Assembly: GCA_050249835.1 (NCBI GenBank)
Contig: JBFWPT010000002.1
Span: 1 to 64,000, forward strand
Source: Miltoncostaea sp050249835
GTDB taxonomy: Bacteria > Actinomycetota > Thermoleophilia > Miltoncostaeales > Miltoncostaeaceae
DNA: 64,000 bases
Direction of reading: 5' to 3'
This document shows, piece by piece, positions 33,863-43,423 of this stretch. Positions within the stretch are counted from its first letter, which is position 1; every line of letters starts with the position of its first letter. The notes under the pieces were generated by a model. It saw nothing but the letters and a program-made list of their open reading frames with translations. It was not told where the DNA came from and ran no database searches. Position numbers and translations under genes: made by a program.

Positions 33863-33936
33863 AAAAGACCGTACCACGAGCACAGGAGGCCCGCCCCGCC
33901 CGGGGTGCGTGGCCCGTGCATGAGGAGGTCCGGGAC

Positions 33937-34260
33937 ATGGCCTGGATCATGCTGGGTGCCGCGGGGCTGCTGGAGGTCGTGTGGGCGCTCGCGCTCAAGT
34001 CGAGCGACGGGCTCTCGCCGCGCTCCGCCGCGACGTACCTGTTCCTGGGCGCGGCCGCCGCGTCGTTCGCGCTGCTGGCGGCGGCGCTGCGCCACCTGCC
34101 GGTCGGGACGGCGTACGCCGTCTGGACGGGGATCGGGGCCGTCGGGGCCGCGATCGCCGGCGTCGTGCTCTACGGCGACGCGGCCACGGCCTCGCGGCTG
34201 GCGGCGATCGGGATGATCGCCGTCGGGATCGTCTGGCTGGCCTCGGTCAGCCACGCGTGA
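33937..34260 (+). CDS. Small multidrug resistance family exporter, SugE/Gdx-like
   Basis: The 107-aa protein has four membrane helices. GLLEVVWALALK with the key glutamate in helix 1 and LPVGTAYAVWTGIGAVGAA in helix 3 match the SugE/Gdx subtype, known as guanidinium exporters, better than the EmrE drug-pump subtype. ATG 33937 follows GAGGAGG, so I prefer it to an upstream GTG. I could not find a guanidine riboswitch upstream; TetR control is more likely. It overlaps the convergent carboxypeptidase gene by 14 bp. Confidence 0.85.
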   Translation: MAWIMLGAAGLLEVVWALALKSSDGLSPRSAATYLFLGAAAASFALLAAALRHLPVGTAYAVWTGIGAVGAAIAGVVLYGDAATASRLAAIGMIAVGIVWLASVSHA

Positions 34261-35326
34261 ACGCCCCCCGCGCGGCGAGCGCGGTGGCGATCACGTCCTG
34301 GACGGGGCGGGCCCGGTACGGCGAGACGCCGTTCTCCAGGGCGGCGAAGACGTAGGCGCGGTCCGGGCTCAGCCCGGACCCCGCCGGCCACACGTAGCCG
34401 GCGAGCGCCGAGGTCGGGTTGTCGAACAGGGTGCCGGTCTTGGCGCGCACCCGGCCGTCGGCGGCCGACCCGCGCATCCGCCACTGGAGGGTGCCGGAGC
34501 GGCCGGCGACCGGCATGCCGCGGAAGAAGGTCCGGAACCCGGGCTCCTCGCGGACCCCGAGCAGCAGGTCGGCCACCTCGCCCGCGCTCGCGCGGTTGGC
34601 CGGCGACAGGCCGGAGCCGTCCACCAGCGCCCATCCGGCGCCGATCGCCGCCGCGTGCTCCACGGCGAGCCGGGCCCCGCGCGCGCGGCTGCCGGCGCCC
34701 AGGCGGTTGGAGAGCGCCTGGGCGCGGTCGTTGTCGGAGGGGCCGAGGATCGCGGCCACGGAGCGCAGGTCGAGCGGCATCGCCGTGAGCGCGGCGGACA
34801 CCGTCGCGAGCTTGGTCACCGACGCGATGCTCAGGGGCCGCTGCGTCCCGGCGGCGAACACGGTGCGGCCCCAGGGGTCGCGGACGACGAGGGCGGAGCG
34901 GCGGCCGAGGGAGGCCGTGGCCCGCGTCAGCGCCCGCCGCGTGGCGGGGGAGACCTCGGCCGGCGCCGGCAGGGCCACGACCGCCTCGCCGGGCACCCAG
35001 CCCGTCAGCCTGCCGGGGTACGCGAGCCGCACCCACACCGCGCCCGCCGCGTCGCGGCCCACCGCCTGCGCCCGGCCCGCGATGCGCGTGGACGGGGCCA
35101 CCCCGGCGGCCGCGGCGGCGACGTCGGGGGCGACGCGCAGCGTCTCGTCGTCGAGGAGCGTGGTGGCCCAGCCGGTGTCGAGCGCCGGGTGGTGGGGCTC
35201 CGGGAGCGGGACGACCGGCGGCGCCGGAGCCGTCGGGGTGGTGGGCGTCGTCCCCTGTCCGAGGGCGGCGGGGGCGAGCGCGGCCAGCGCCGCGGCGGCC
35301 GCCGCGAGGTGTCGTCGCAGGCGCAT
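34247..35326 (-). CDS. D-alanyl-D-alanine carboxypeptidase (PBP4/S13-like)
   Basis: The 359-aa protein has a signal peptide and then an SH3-like region (AVWVRLAYPGRLTGWVPGEAV near residue 100), followed by a penicillin-binding fold with S-V-T-K (in SIASVTKL), SDN and KTGTL active-site motifs in order. It would trim peptidoglycan stem peptides at the cell surface. The N-terminal SH3 domain probably targets the wall. TAGCCT nine bases before the ATG suggests a leaderless transcript. Confidence 0.85.
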   Translation of the reverse strand: MRLRRHLAAAAAALAALAPAALGQGTTPTTPTAPAPPVVPLPEPHHPALDTGWATTLLDDETLRVAPDVAAAAAGVAPSTRIAGRAQAVGRDAAGAVWVRLAYPGRLTGWVPGEAVVALPAPAEVSPATRRALTRATASLGRRSALVVRDPWGRTVFAAGTQRPLSIASVTKLATVSAALTAMPLDLRSVAAILGPSDNDRAQALSNRLGAGSRARGARLAVEHAAAIGAGWALVDGSGLSPANRASAGEVADLLLGVREEPGFRTFFRGMPVAGRSGTLQWRMRGSAADGRVRAKTGTLFDNPTSALAGYVWPAGSGLSPDRAYVFAALENGVSPYRARPVQDVIATALAARGAFTRG

Positions 35327-35360
35327 CGTCGCGGCAGGCTACCGGCCGCCCCCGACGGCG

Positions 35361-37388
35361 CTATCCGGTCCGGGTGCGCTCCAGGAGGACGACCGGGAGG
35401 GGACCGAGCAGGTCCGCCACCCGGCCCTCGGCATCGAGGTCCAATTGGCGCCCGGCGAGCGGGTCGTGCCATTCCCCGCGCAGATCCTCCGGCACCTCCA
35501 GCAGGCCGGGGTCCCCGGAGACGCGCAGCGGCAGGGCGACCAGCACCGCGTCGCCGCGGGCGTAGGCGAAGGTGTCCGGCCCGGCCTCCAGCGGCCGGTA
35601 GGAGCCCTCCGGGCCGAAGGCCTCCGGGTGGCGCCCGCGGACGGCGAGCGCCCGGTGCAGCAGGAACAGCTTCGCCGTCTCGCGGCGGGGCGGGGCGCCG
35701 CCGGCGACCTCGTCGAGCAGGGCGCGGCGCCGCTCCCAGTCGACCGGGCGCCGGTTGTCGGGGTCGACGAGCGACAGGTCCCAGAGCTCGTCGCCCTGGT
35801 AGACGTCGGGCACGCCGGGCGCGGTGACCTTGAGCAGCGTCTGCCCCAGGGCCGCCGCCTCGCCGAGCGGGGCCAGGCGCTCGACGAAGGCCTCCAGGCC
35901 GGCGACGAAGGCGGGCGAGTCGTAGAGCCCGTCGATGAAGGCGGCGACGGCGTCCTCGTGGGCGGCGTCCGGGTCGGTCCAGCCGGTGGTGACCTTCGCC
36001 TCGCGCATCGCCTTCACCATGTAGGCCTGCAGGCGCTCCCGCTCCAGCGGCCAGGCGCCGGCGAGGGTCTGGTAGACGAGGTACTCCTCGGCGGGCGACG
36101 GGGCGCCGCCCGCGCGCAGGCCGGCGTTCTCCTCCCACCAGGCCAGCACGCGCTCCTCCCACTCGGCCGCGATGCCCGACAGGGCGCCGATGCGCGCCCG
36201 CACGTCGCCCGAGCGCTTCGTGTCGTGGGTCTGGGTGGCGAGCAGGCCGAGGGGGAACCGCCGGGCGCGCTCGGCGTTCGCCGCGTGCACCTCGCCGGGG
36301 GAGCGCGACCAGCGCCCGGGGTCGGCGCCGACCTCGTTCAGCGCCGTCAGGCGGACGTAGCGGTAGAGGGCCGTGTCCTCCACGCCCTTCGCCATCACCG
36401 CGCCCGTCGTCTGCTGGAAGCGCACCGCGAAGGCCTCCTCGCGTGGGCCGTGCGGGTCCACGAGGGCCTCGCGCACGCGCTCCGGCAGGTCGGCCTCCTC
36501 CACCACCGCGCGGTCGTGGGCGTCCACGGCGCCCTCGTCCGGCTCGACGTAGGTGCGGTACACCGGCAGGGCGGCCACGGCGTCGGCCATCTCCGGCTCG
36601 TCCACCAGCGCCCGCAGCCTCTCGACCTCCGGGGTGAAGGTCGTGTGGGCCTCCGCGCGCTTCGCCTCCTGCGCCACCTCGGCGAAGGGACGCCCCTCGC
36701 CGGTCAGGCGGGTGTGGAGCGCGGTGAGCGGCGCCTCGCCGGCCGGGTCGATGTAGAGGCCGGCGGCGTCGGCCATGAACTCGTACCCGGTCGTGCCCTC
36801 CACGGGCCAGTCCGGCAGCTCCTCGCCGGGCTCCAGGACCTTCTCCACCCAGACGTGCCGGACCCCGCGCTCGCGCAGGCGCTCCAGGTAGGCGGCCGGG
36901 TCGGCGAGGCCGTCCGGGTGGTCGATCCGCAGCCCGTCCACCACGCCCTCGGCCACCAGGCGCAGCACCAGGGCGTGGGTCGTCTCGAACACCTCGGGGT
37001 CCTCCACGCGCACGCCGGCCAGCTCGTCGATGGAGAAGAAGCGCCGGTGCCGCCCGGTGGCGGGGTCGATGTCGAAGAACCGCGCGCGCAGGTCCCCGTC
37101 GGCCCAGAAGGGGTTGGCGTCGTCCACGGCCATGTGGTTGGGGACGATGTCCAGCACCACGCCGAGCCCGGCCGCGGCGAGCGCGCGGAACGCCTCCTCG
37201 CCGCCCAGGTCCCCCGAGATGCGCCGGGGGTCGACGACGTCGTAGCCGTGCGTCGATCCGTGCCGCGCCTGCAGGGAGGGGGAGAGGTAGAGGTGGCTCA
37301 CCCCCAGGCGGGCGAGTTGCGGCACCAGCGCGCGGGCGCCGTCGAAGGAGAGGTGCGGCCCGAGCTGCAGGCGGTACGTCGCCCGCAT
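35361..37388 (-). CDS. treY: Maltooligosyl trehalose synthase TreY
   Basis: The 675-aa GH13_26 enzyme converts the reducing end of a maltodextrin to a trehalose unit. Visible motifs: YRLQLGPHLSFDGA at the start, DIVPNHMAVDD, catalytic D in VDGLRIDHPDGL, E in VWVEKVLEPGEELP and ATQTHDTKRSGDVRAR. It is the last gene of the operon. ATG 37388 shares one base with the glgX stop. Confidence 0.95.
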   Translation of the reverse strand: MRATYRLQLGPHLSFDGARALVPQLARLGVSHLYLSPSLQARHGSTHGYDVVDPRRISGDLGGEEAFRALAAAGLGVVLDIVPNHMAVDDANPFWADGDLRARFFDIDPATGRHRRFFSIDELAGVRVEDPEVFETTHALVLRLVAEGVVDGLRIDHPDGLADPAAYLERLRERGVRHVWVEKVLEPGEELPDWPVEGTTGYEFMADAAGLYIDPAGEAPLTALHTRLTGEGRPFAEVAQEAKRAEAHTTFTPEVERLRALVDEPEMADAVAALPVYRTYVEPDEGAVDAHDRAVVEEADLPERVREALVDPHGPREEAFAVRFQQTTGAVMAKGVEDTALYRYVRLTALNEVGADPGRWSRSPGEVHAANAERARRFPLGLLATQTHDTKRSGDVRARIGALSGIAAEWEERVLAWWEENAGLRAGGAPSPAEEYLVYQTLAGAWPLERERLQAYMVKAMREAKVTTGWTDPDAAHEDAVAAFIDGLYDSPAFVAGLEAFVERLAPLGEAAALGQTLLKVTAPGVPDVYQGDELWDLSLVDPDNRRPVDWERRRALLDEVAGGAPPRRETAKLFLLHRALAVRGRHPEAFGPEGSYRPLEAGPDTFAYARGDAVLVALPLRVSGDPGLLEVPEDLRGEWHDPLAGRQLDLDAEGRVADLLGPLPVVLLERTRTG

Positions 37389-39520
37389 CACCACGCGCGC
37401 TTGAGCAGGATCAGCGACCGGGCCGTCACCTCCACGTCGGTGCGGGCGGGCCAGGTGCGCCACCCCTCGGGCGCCGACGGCTCGGCGGTGGAGATGACCT
37501 GGCGCCAGCGGTTGCCGAACCGGCGCGCGGGGAGGCGGAACAGGACGTCCTCGTGCCCGGCGTTGACGAGCAGGACGAACGAGTCGTCCAGCACCGGCTG
37601 CCCGGTGGGCGTGGGGCTGGGGATCTCCTCGCCGTTGAGGAAGCAGCCGAGCACGCGGAGGTCGGACGCGCGCCAGTCGCGGCGGGCCATCTCGCGCCCG
37701 TCGGGACGGAACCAGCGGATGTCCGGCAGGCCGGAGCGGTCCGACTCGGCGCCCCCGAAGAAGTCGCGGCGGTGGAACACCGGGTGCGCCGCGCGCAGGG
37801 CGATCAGGCGGCGGGTGAACGCGAGCATCTCCCGCGCCTCGTCGTCCAGGTCCCAGTCGAACCAGGAGATCCCGTTGTCCTGGCAGTAGCCGTTGTTGTT
37901 GCCCTCCTGCGTGCGGTTCATCTCGTCGCCGCCCACCAGCATCGGGACCCCCTGGGAGAGCAGCAGGGTCGCCATGAAGTTGCGCTGCTGGCGCGCGCGC
38001 AGGGCGCGGATGGCCGGGTCGTCGGTGGGCCCCTCCACGCCGTGGTTCCAGGAGCGGTTGTCGTCGGTGCCGTCCCGGTTGTCCTCGAGGTTCGCCTCGT
38101 TGTGCTTGTCGTTGTAGGAGACGAGGTCGCGCAGCGTGAAGCCGTCGTGCGCCGTGATGAAGTTGATCGAGGCGAAGGGCCGGCGGCCGTCGTTCTGGTA
38201 CAGGTCGCTCGACCCCGTGAGCCGGGAGGCGAACTCCGCGACGCCGTCGCTCTGCCCGCGCCAGAAGTCGCGCATCTCGTCGCGGTAGAGGCCGTTCCAC
38301 TCGGTCCAGAGCACCGGGAAGTTGCCCACCTGGTAGCCGCCGGGCCCGACGTCCCAGGGCTCGGCGATGAGCTTCACCTGGCTCAGCACCGGGTCCTGGT
38401 GGATGACGTCGAAGAACGCCGACAGCCGGTTGACGTCCCAGAACTCGCGGGCCAGCGCCGACGCGAGGTCGAAGCGGAAGCCGTCCACGTGCATCTCGAG
38501 CACCCAGTACCGCAGGCTGTCCATGATGAGCCGCAGGACGCTCGGGTGGACCGGGTTGAGGCTGTTGCCGGTGCCGGTGAAGTCCACGTAGTACCGCGGG
38601 TCCTCGGGCGAGCAGCGGTAGTACGACAGGTTGTCGATGCCCTTGAACGACAGCATCGGGCCCTGGTGGTTGCCCTCGGCGGTGTGGTTGTAGACGACGT
38701 CGAGGATCACCTCGATGCCGGCGCGGTGGAGCGCCTTCACCATCCCCTTGAACTCGCGCACCTGCTCGCCCGCGCGGCCGGTGGCCGAGTAGAGCGCGTG
38801 GGGGGCGAGGAAGCCGATCGAGCTGTAGCCCCAGTAGTTGGTGAGGCCCTTGGCGACCAGGTGGTCCTCGTCGGCGATGTGGTGCACCGGCAGCAGCTCG
38901 ACGGCGGTGACGCCCAGCGACCGCAGGTGGGCGATCGCCTCGTCCGACGCCAGGCCGGCGTACGTGCCGCGCAGGTCCTCGCGCACGCCCGGGTGGCGCT
39001 TGGTGAAGCCCTTCACGTGGACCTCGTAGATGAGCGTCTCGTGCCAGGGCGTGGCGGGCGGCTCGTCGCCCTCCCAGTCGAAGCCGGGGTCGACGACGAT
39101 GGCCTTGGGGATGGCGTCGGCGTCGTCGGTGTCGTCGCGCACCAGGTCGGCGTCCGGGTTGGACCCGTCCGGCTCGTAGGGGAGCACGTTGCCCGCATCC
39201 CACTGCACCGGCCCCTCGACGGCCTTCGCGTAGGGGTCGATGAGCAGCTTGTGCACGTTGAAGCGGTGGCCCTTCTCCGGGTCCCAGGGGCCGTCCACCC
39301 GGTAGGCGTACCGCTGGCCGGGGCCGATGCCGTCGAGGTAGCCGTGCCAGTTGAAGGCCGTGACCTCCCGGAGGTCGATGCGCTCCTCCCGGTCCGCCTC
39401 GTCGAACAGGCAGAGCTCGACCCGGGTGGCGTGCTCGGAGAACAGCGAGAAGTTCGTCCCGCGGCCGTCCCAGGTGGCGCCGAGGGGGAACGGGTGCCCC
39501 GGCCAGACCGGCCGGCTCAT
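37388..39520 (-). CDS. glgX: Glycogen debranching enzyme GlgX
   Basis: The 710-aa GH13_11 enzyme starts with a CBM48-like domain (GHPFPLGATWDGRGTNFSLF). The catalytic residues are D in DGFRFDLASAL, E in LIAEPWDVGPGGY and D in ITAHDGFTLRD. It hydrolyses alpha-1,6 links of limit dextrins, releasing maltodextrins for TreY/TreZ or MalQ. ATG 39520 overlaps the treZ stop by 4 bp (ATGA). Confidence 0.95.
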   Translation of the reverse strand: MSRPVWPGHPFPLGATWDGRGTNFSLFSEHATRVELCLFDEADREERIDLREVTAFNWHGYLDGIGPGQRYAYRVDGPWDPEKGHRFNVHKLLIDPYAKAVEGPVQWDAGNVLPYEPDGSNPDADLVRDDTDDADAIPKAIVVDPGFDWEGDEPPATPWHETLIYEVHVKGFTKRHPGVREDLRGTYAGLASDEAIAHLRSLGVTAVELLPVHHIADEDHLVAKGLTNYWGYSSIGFLAPHALYSATGRAGEQVREFKGMVKALHRAGIEVILDVVYNHTAEGNHQGPMLSFKGIDNLSYYRCSPEDPRYYVDFTGTGNSLNPVHPSVLRLIMDSLRYWVLEMHVDGFRFDLASALAREFWDVNRLSAFFDVIHQDPVLSQVKLIAEPWDVGPGGYQVGNFPVLWTEWNGLYRDEMRDFWRGQSDGVAEFASRLTGSSDLYQNDGRRPFASINFITAHDGFTLRDLVSYNDKHNEANLEDNRDGTDDNRSWNHGVEGPTDDPAIRALRARQQRNFMATLLLSQGVPMLVGGDEMNRTQEGNNNGYCQDNGISWFDWDLDDEAREMLAFTRRLIALRAAHPVFHRRDFFGGAESDRSGLPDIRWFRPDGREMARRDWRASDLRVLGCFLNGEEIPSPTPTGQPVLDDSFVLLVNAGHEDVLFRLPARRFGNRWRQVISTAEPSAPEGWRTWPARTDVEVTARSLILLKRAW

Positions 39521-41247
39521 CGCAGCACCGCCCCGGACAGGGGTGGCAGGGAGAGGGCGCCGCCGCCCAGGGTCACGCCGTCGTGCGTCGCCAGCTCCAC
39601 CGCCGTGGCCTCCACGGGCACCTCCGCCTCGTCGTCGCCGAAGTTCCCCAGCACCGTCCACGGCCCCCGGGCGACCGCGATCCATCCCGCCCCCTCATCG
39701 TGACGCACCGCGCCCACGACGCGCGGCAGGTCCCGCCGCAGGGCCAGCAGCCGCCGGTACAGGTCGCGCACCGCTGGGTCGCCGGCCTCCGGGTCGATGA
39801 CCGACCGCGCGAACGTACCCGGGTCCTGGGGGTCCGGAACCTCACCCCGGAAACCCTCGAACCCGGCGAACTCGCGCTTGCGCCCCTCCCGCGTGGCGTC
39901 GGCGATGAACGGGTCGATGTGGTCGGTGAAGAACTGGAACGGCCGCTGCTCGCCGTGCTCCTCGCCCATGAAGAGCATCGGCGTCCACGGGGCGAGCAGC
40001 GTCCAGAGGGCCGCGAGCCGGCGGGTCGCGGCGGGCGGCCGGTCGCCGGCGGCCCGGTTGCCCACCTGGTCGTGGTTCTGCGAGCAGGCCACGAAGCGCT
40101 CGGGCGGGATGCCCACGGGCGGGGCCCCGTGCCGGCGGCGCCGCGAGGGCTGGTACCCGCCGCGGTAGACGAACGGGTGCGCCGCCGCGTCGGCGAGCGT
40201 CCCCGGGGCGGCGAAGTCGCCGTAGTAGCCGTCGCGCTCGCCGGTGAGGCGGGCGTGGAGGGCGTGGTGGTGGTCGTCGGCCCACTGGCCGTCGAACCCC
40301 CAGCCGCCGGCGGCGACGGGCGTGACCGTGCGCGGGTCGTTGAGGTCGCTCTCGGCGATCAGGACCGGCGGAAACCGGGCGGCCGCGCGCACCCGCTCGG
40401 TGAGCTCGGCCAGGACGTGGCGGGCGCCCTCGTCGTGGATCGCGTGGACCGCGTCCACCCGCAGGCCGTCCAGGTGCAGGTCGCGCACCCACATGCAGGC
40501 GTTCTGAATCGCCCACTCGCGCACGCCGCCGCAGTCGGCGTCGTCGAAGTTGACGCTCTTGCCCCAGGGGGTGCCGTGCTTCTCCGACAGGTACGGCCCG
40601 AACGCCTCCAGCGCCTCCGAGCCCGGCCCGAGGTGGTTGTAGACGACGTCCAGGATCACGCCGAGCCCCTCCGCGTGGGCGGCGTCGACCAGGGCGGCGA
40701 GGCCGTCCGGGCCGCCGTAGGCCGGGTGCGGCGCCCAGGTGTGGAGGCCGTCGTAGCCCCAGTTGCGGTTCCCCGGGAAGGTCGCGACGGGCATCAGCTC
40801 GATCGCGGTGACCCCCAGCTCGCGCAACGCCGCCAGGCGCGGGACGACCCCCGCGAAGGTGCCCTCGGGCGTGAACGTGCCCACGTGCAGCTCGTAGACG
40901 ACGAGATCCGGGAGGGACAGGCCCTCCCAGCCGTCGTCGGTCCAGTCCCAGGAGCCGGGGTCGACGACCCGCGAGGGGCCGCGCACCCCCTCTGGCTGGT
41001 GGCGCGAGCAGGGGTCGGGCAGCGGCTCGCCGCCCGCGGGCCGCAGGCGGTAGTCCTCCCCCGCCGCGAGCGCGATCTCGCCGGCGAACACGCCCCCGCC
41101 GGCCGGCTCCAGGGGCACCTCCCCGCCGGCCGTCACGACCGCCACCCCCGCCGTCCGCGGCGCCCAGACCCGCAGGGACGTCCGCCCGCCGTCCGTGGGC
41201 ACCGCCCCGAGGGGCTCCTCCCACGGCAGCGGGCGGGGGTCACTCAT
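39517..41247 (-). CDS. treZ: Maltooligosyl trehalose trehalohydrolase TreZ
   Basis: A 576-aa GH13_10 enzyme. N-terminal CBM48-type barrel, then catalytic barrel with PVATFPGNRNWGYDG, nucleophile D in LDGLRVDAVHAI, acid E in LIAESDLNDPR and D in SQNHDQVGNR. It cleaves trehalose from the TreY product. Its start lies 8 bp inside the upstream glgB gene. Confidence 0.95.
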   Translation of the reverse strand: MSDPRPLPWEEPLGAVPTDGGRTSLRVWAPRTAGVAVVTAGGEVPLEPAGGGVFAGEIALAAGEDYRLRPAGGEPLPDPCSRHQPEGVRGPSRVVDPGSWDWTDDGWEGLSLPDLVVYELHVGTFTPEGTFAGVVPRLAALRELGVTAIELMPVATFPGNRNWGYDGLHTWAPHPAYGGPDGLAALVDAAHAEGLGVILDVVYNHLGPGSEALEAFGPYLSEKHGTPWGKSVNFDDADCGGVREWAIQNACMWVRDLHLDGLRVDAVHAIHDEGARHVLAELTERVRAAARFPPVLIAESDLNDPRTVTPVAAGGWGFDGQWADDHHHALHARLTGERDGYYGDFAAPGTLADAAAHPFVYRGGYQPSRRRRHGAPPVGIPPERFVACSQNHDQVGNRAAGDRPPAATRRLAALWTLLAPWTPMLFMGEEHGEQRPFQFFTDHIDPFIADATREGRKREFAGFEGFRGEVPDPQDPGTFARSVIDPEAGDPAVRDLYRRLLALRRDLPRVVGAVRHDEGAGWIAVARGPWTVLGNFGDDEAEVPVEATAVELATHDGVTLGGGALSLPPLSGAVLR

Positions 41248-43423
41248 CCGGCGTCAGCCAGACCACGCCGAGCGGCGGGAGGGTCACGGCGGCCGACCAC
41301 GACTCGCCGCCCCACGGGATCTCCTCGGCGTCCACGCCGCCCATGTTCCCCAGGTTGGCGCCGCCGTAGACGTCGGCGTCCGTGTTCAGCACCTCGCGCC
41401 ACCAGCCGCCCCGCGGCAGCGGGGTGCGGTAGCCCGGGCGGGGGACCGGGGACAGGTTCGCGACGGCCACGAGCGGGTGGCCCGAGGCGGAGAAGCGGGC
41501 GAACGCCACGACGTTCGCGTCCCGGTCGTCCACCACCAGCCAGCGGAAGCCCGCGCCGTCCGAGTCGAGCTCCCAGAGCGCCGGGGTCGCGCGGTAGAGG
41601 TGGTTCAGGTCGCGCACCAGGCGCTGCATGCCGCCGTGGCGCGGCCGGTCGGCCAGGTGCCAGTCGATCGAGCGCTCGTGGTTCCACTCGTCGTCCTGGG
41701 CGATCTCGCCGCCCATGAACAGCAGCTTCTTGCCGGGATGCGCCCACATGTACGCGTAGAGCGCGCGCAGGTTGGCGTGCTTCTGCCAGTCGTCGCCGGG
41801 CATCTTCGCCAGCAGCGAGCCCTTGCCGTGCACCACCTCGTCGTGGGACAGCGGCAGCACGAACTGCTCGGTGAAGGCGTAGACGAGCGAGAAGGTCAGC
41901 TCGTCGTGGTGGTACCGCCGGTGCACGGGGTCGAGCGCGAAGTACTGGAGCGTGTCGTGCATCCAGCCCATGTTCCACTTGAGGTCGAAGCCCAGGCCGC
42001 CGAGGTCCGTGGGCCGCGAGACGGCCGGCCAGGCCGTCGACTCCTCGGCCGCCATCAGCACGCCCGGCTCGGCGCCGTGGGTGATCTCGTTCATCTCGCG
42101 CAGGAAGCCGATCGCCTCCAGGTCCTCCCGGCCGCCGTGCTCGTTGGGGACCCACTCCCCGGCGGCGCGCGAGTAGTCGCGGTAGAGCATCGAGGCGACG
42201 GCGTCCACGCGGAGCCCGTCGGCGTGGTACTCGCGCAGCCACGCGAGGGCGCTCGCCACGAGGAAGTTGCGCACCTCGTTGCGGCCGAAGTTGAAGATGA
42301 GCGTGCCCCAGTCCGGGTGCGCGCCGCGCCGCGGGTCGTCGTGCTCGTAGAGCGCCGTGCCGTCGAAGCGCGCCAGCGCGAACTCGTCGCGCGGGAAGTG
42401 CGCCGGCACCCAGTCCAGGATCACGCCGATGCCCCGGGCGTGGAGGCGGTCGATCATCTCCCGCAGGTCGTCGGGGGTGCCGAGCGTCGGCGTGGGCGCG
42501 AAGTAGGAGGTGACCTGGTACCCCCACGAGCCCGAGAACGGGTGCGCCATGACGGGCAGCAGCTCGACGTGCGTGAAGCCCATCCACTCCGCGTAGGCGC
42601 CGAGCTCCTCGCCCAGCTCGCGGTAGGTGAGGGGGCGGTTCCCCTCCAGGGTGTTGAGCCGCCAGGAGGGCAGGTGGACCTCGTAGATCGAGACCGGCTC
42701 GGCGTGGGGGCGCCGGTCCACGCGCTCGGCCATCCAGTCGGCGTCGCGCCACTCGTGCTCGCTGCGGAACACGACCGACGCGGTGCGCGGCGGCACCTCG
42801 GCCGCGGCGGCCACGGGGTCGGCCTTCAGGCGCAGCGCGCCGTCGGCGCCGCGGATCTCGAACTTGTAGTGCTCGCCGGGGCCGATGCCGGGGACGAACA
42901 GCTCCCAGACGCCGGACGACCCGAGGGAGCGCATCGGGTGGACCCGTCCGTCCCAGACGTTCCAGTCGCCCACCACGCTCACCGAGCGCGCCGACGGCGC
43001 CCAGACGGCGAACGAGACGCCGGCGACGCCGTCCATCTCCCGCGGGTGGGCGCCGAGGCCCTCCCAGAGGGCCTGGTGGCGGCCCTCGCCCACGAGGTGC
43101 AGGTCCAGCTCGCCCAGGCTCGGCAGGAAGGCGTACGGGTCGCGCGCCCGGCTCACGTGGCCGCCGTGCTCCACCTCCACCTCGTAGCGGGGCGGCGCCC
43201 CGTCGCCGGGCAGCGGGGCGACCCAGAGCCCCGAGGCGGCGTGGGGCGCGTCGACCGGGGAGCCCCCGTCCGGGATGACGCGCACCGAGACCGCCTCGGG
43301 CCGCCAGACCCGGACGACCCGGTCCGCCCCCTCCCCGTGGACCCCGAGGATCGCGTGGGGCTCGTGGTGGTCGCGCGCCGCGAGCAGGGCGACGTCGCGC
43401 TCGATGCCGGAGACGGTGCTCAT
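41240..43423 (-). CDS. glgB: 1,4-alpha-glucan branching enzyme GlgB
   Basis: The 727-aa protein has two N-terminal CBM48-type modules (the first near HHEPHAILGVHG, the second near VSFAVWAPSARSVSVVGDWN) and a GH13_9 catalytic domain: D in ADGLRVDAVASMLYRDYSR, E in LMAAEESTAWP, D in LPLSHDEVVHGKGS. It introduces alpha-1,6 branches into the GlgE product. ATG 43423 overlaps the glgE stop (ATGA). Confidence 0.96.
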   Translation of the reverse strand: MSTVSGIERDVALLAARDHHEPHAILGVHGEGADRVVRVWRPEAVSVRVIPDGGSPVDAPHAASGLWVAPLPGDGAPPRYEVEVEHGGHVSRARDPYAFLPSLGELDLHLVGEGRHQALWEGLGAHPREMDGVAGVSFAVWAPSARSVSVVGDWNVWDGRVHPMRSLGSSGVWELFVPGIGPGEHYKFEIRGADGALRLKADPVAAAAEVPPRTASVVFRSEHEWRDADWMAERVDRRPHAEPVSIYEVHLPSWRLNTLEGNRPLTYRELGEELGAYAEWMGFTHVELLPVMAHPFSGSWGYQVTSYFAPTPTLGTPDDLREMIDRLHARGIGVILDWVPAHFPRDEFALARFDGTALYEHDDPRRGAHPDWGTLIFNFGRNEVRNFLVASALAWLREYHADGLRVDAVASMLYRDYSRAAGEWVPNEHGGREDLEAIGFLREMNEITHGAEPGVLMAAEESTAWPAVSRPTDLGGLGFDLKWNMGWMHDTLQYFALDPVHRRYHHDELTFSLVYAFTEQFVLPLSHDEVVHGKGSLLAKMPGDDWQKHANLRALYAYMWAHPGKKLLFMGGEIAQDDEWNHERSIDWHLADRPRHGGMQRLVRDLNHLYRATPALWELDSDGAGFRWLVVDDRDANVVAFARFSASGHPLVAVANLSPVPRPGYRTPLPRGGWWREVLNTDADVYGGANLGNMGGVDAEEIPWGGESWSAAVTLPPLGVVWLTPDE

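Noticed and set aside
33840..33936. Guanidine riboswitch upstream of the SugE-like gene
   Set aside because: No pair of hairpins with ACGR loops and no ykkC-type core could be found; the TetR palindrome explains regulation better.
35361..39203. Apparent TreY fusion to a much longer upstream frame
   Set aside because: The upstream 600 codons are an Arg/Pro/Gly-rich shadow of glgX in another frame; TreY begins at ATG 37388.
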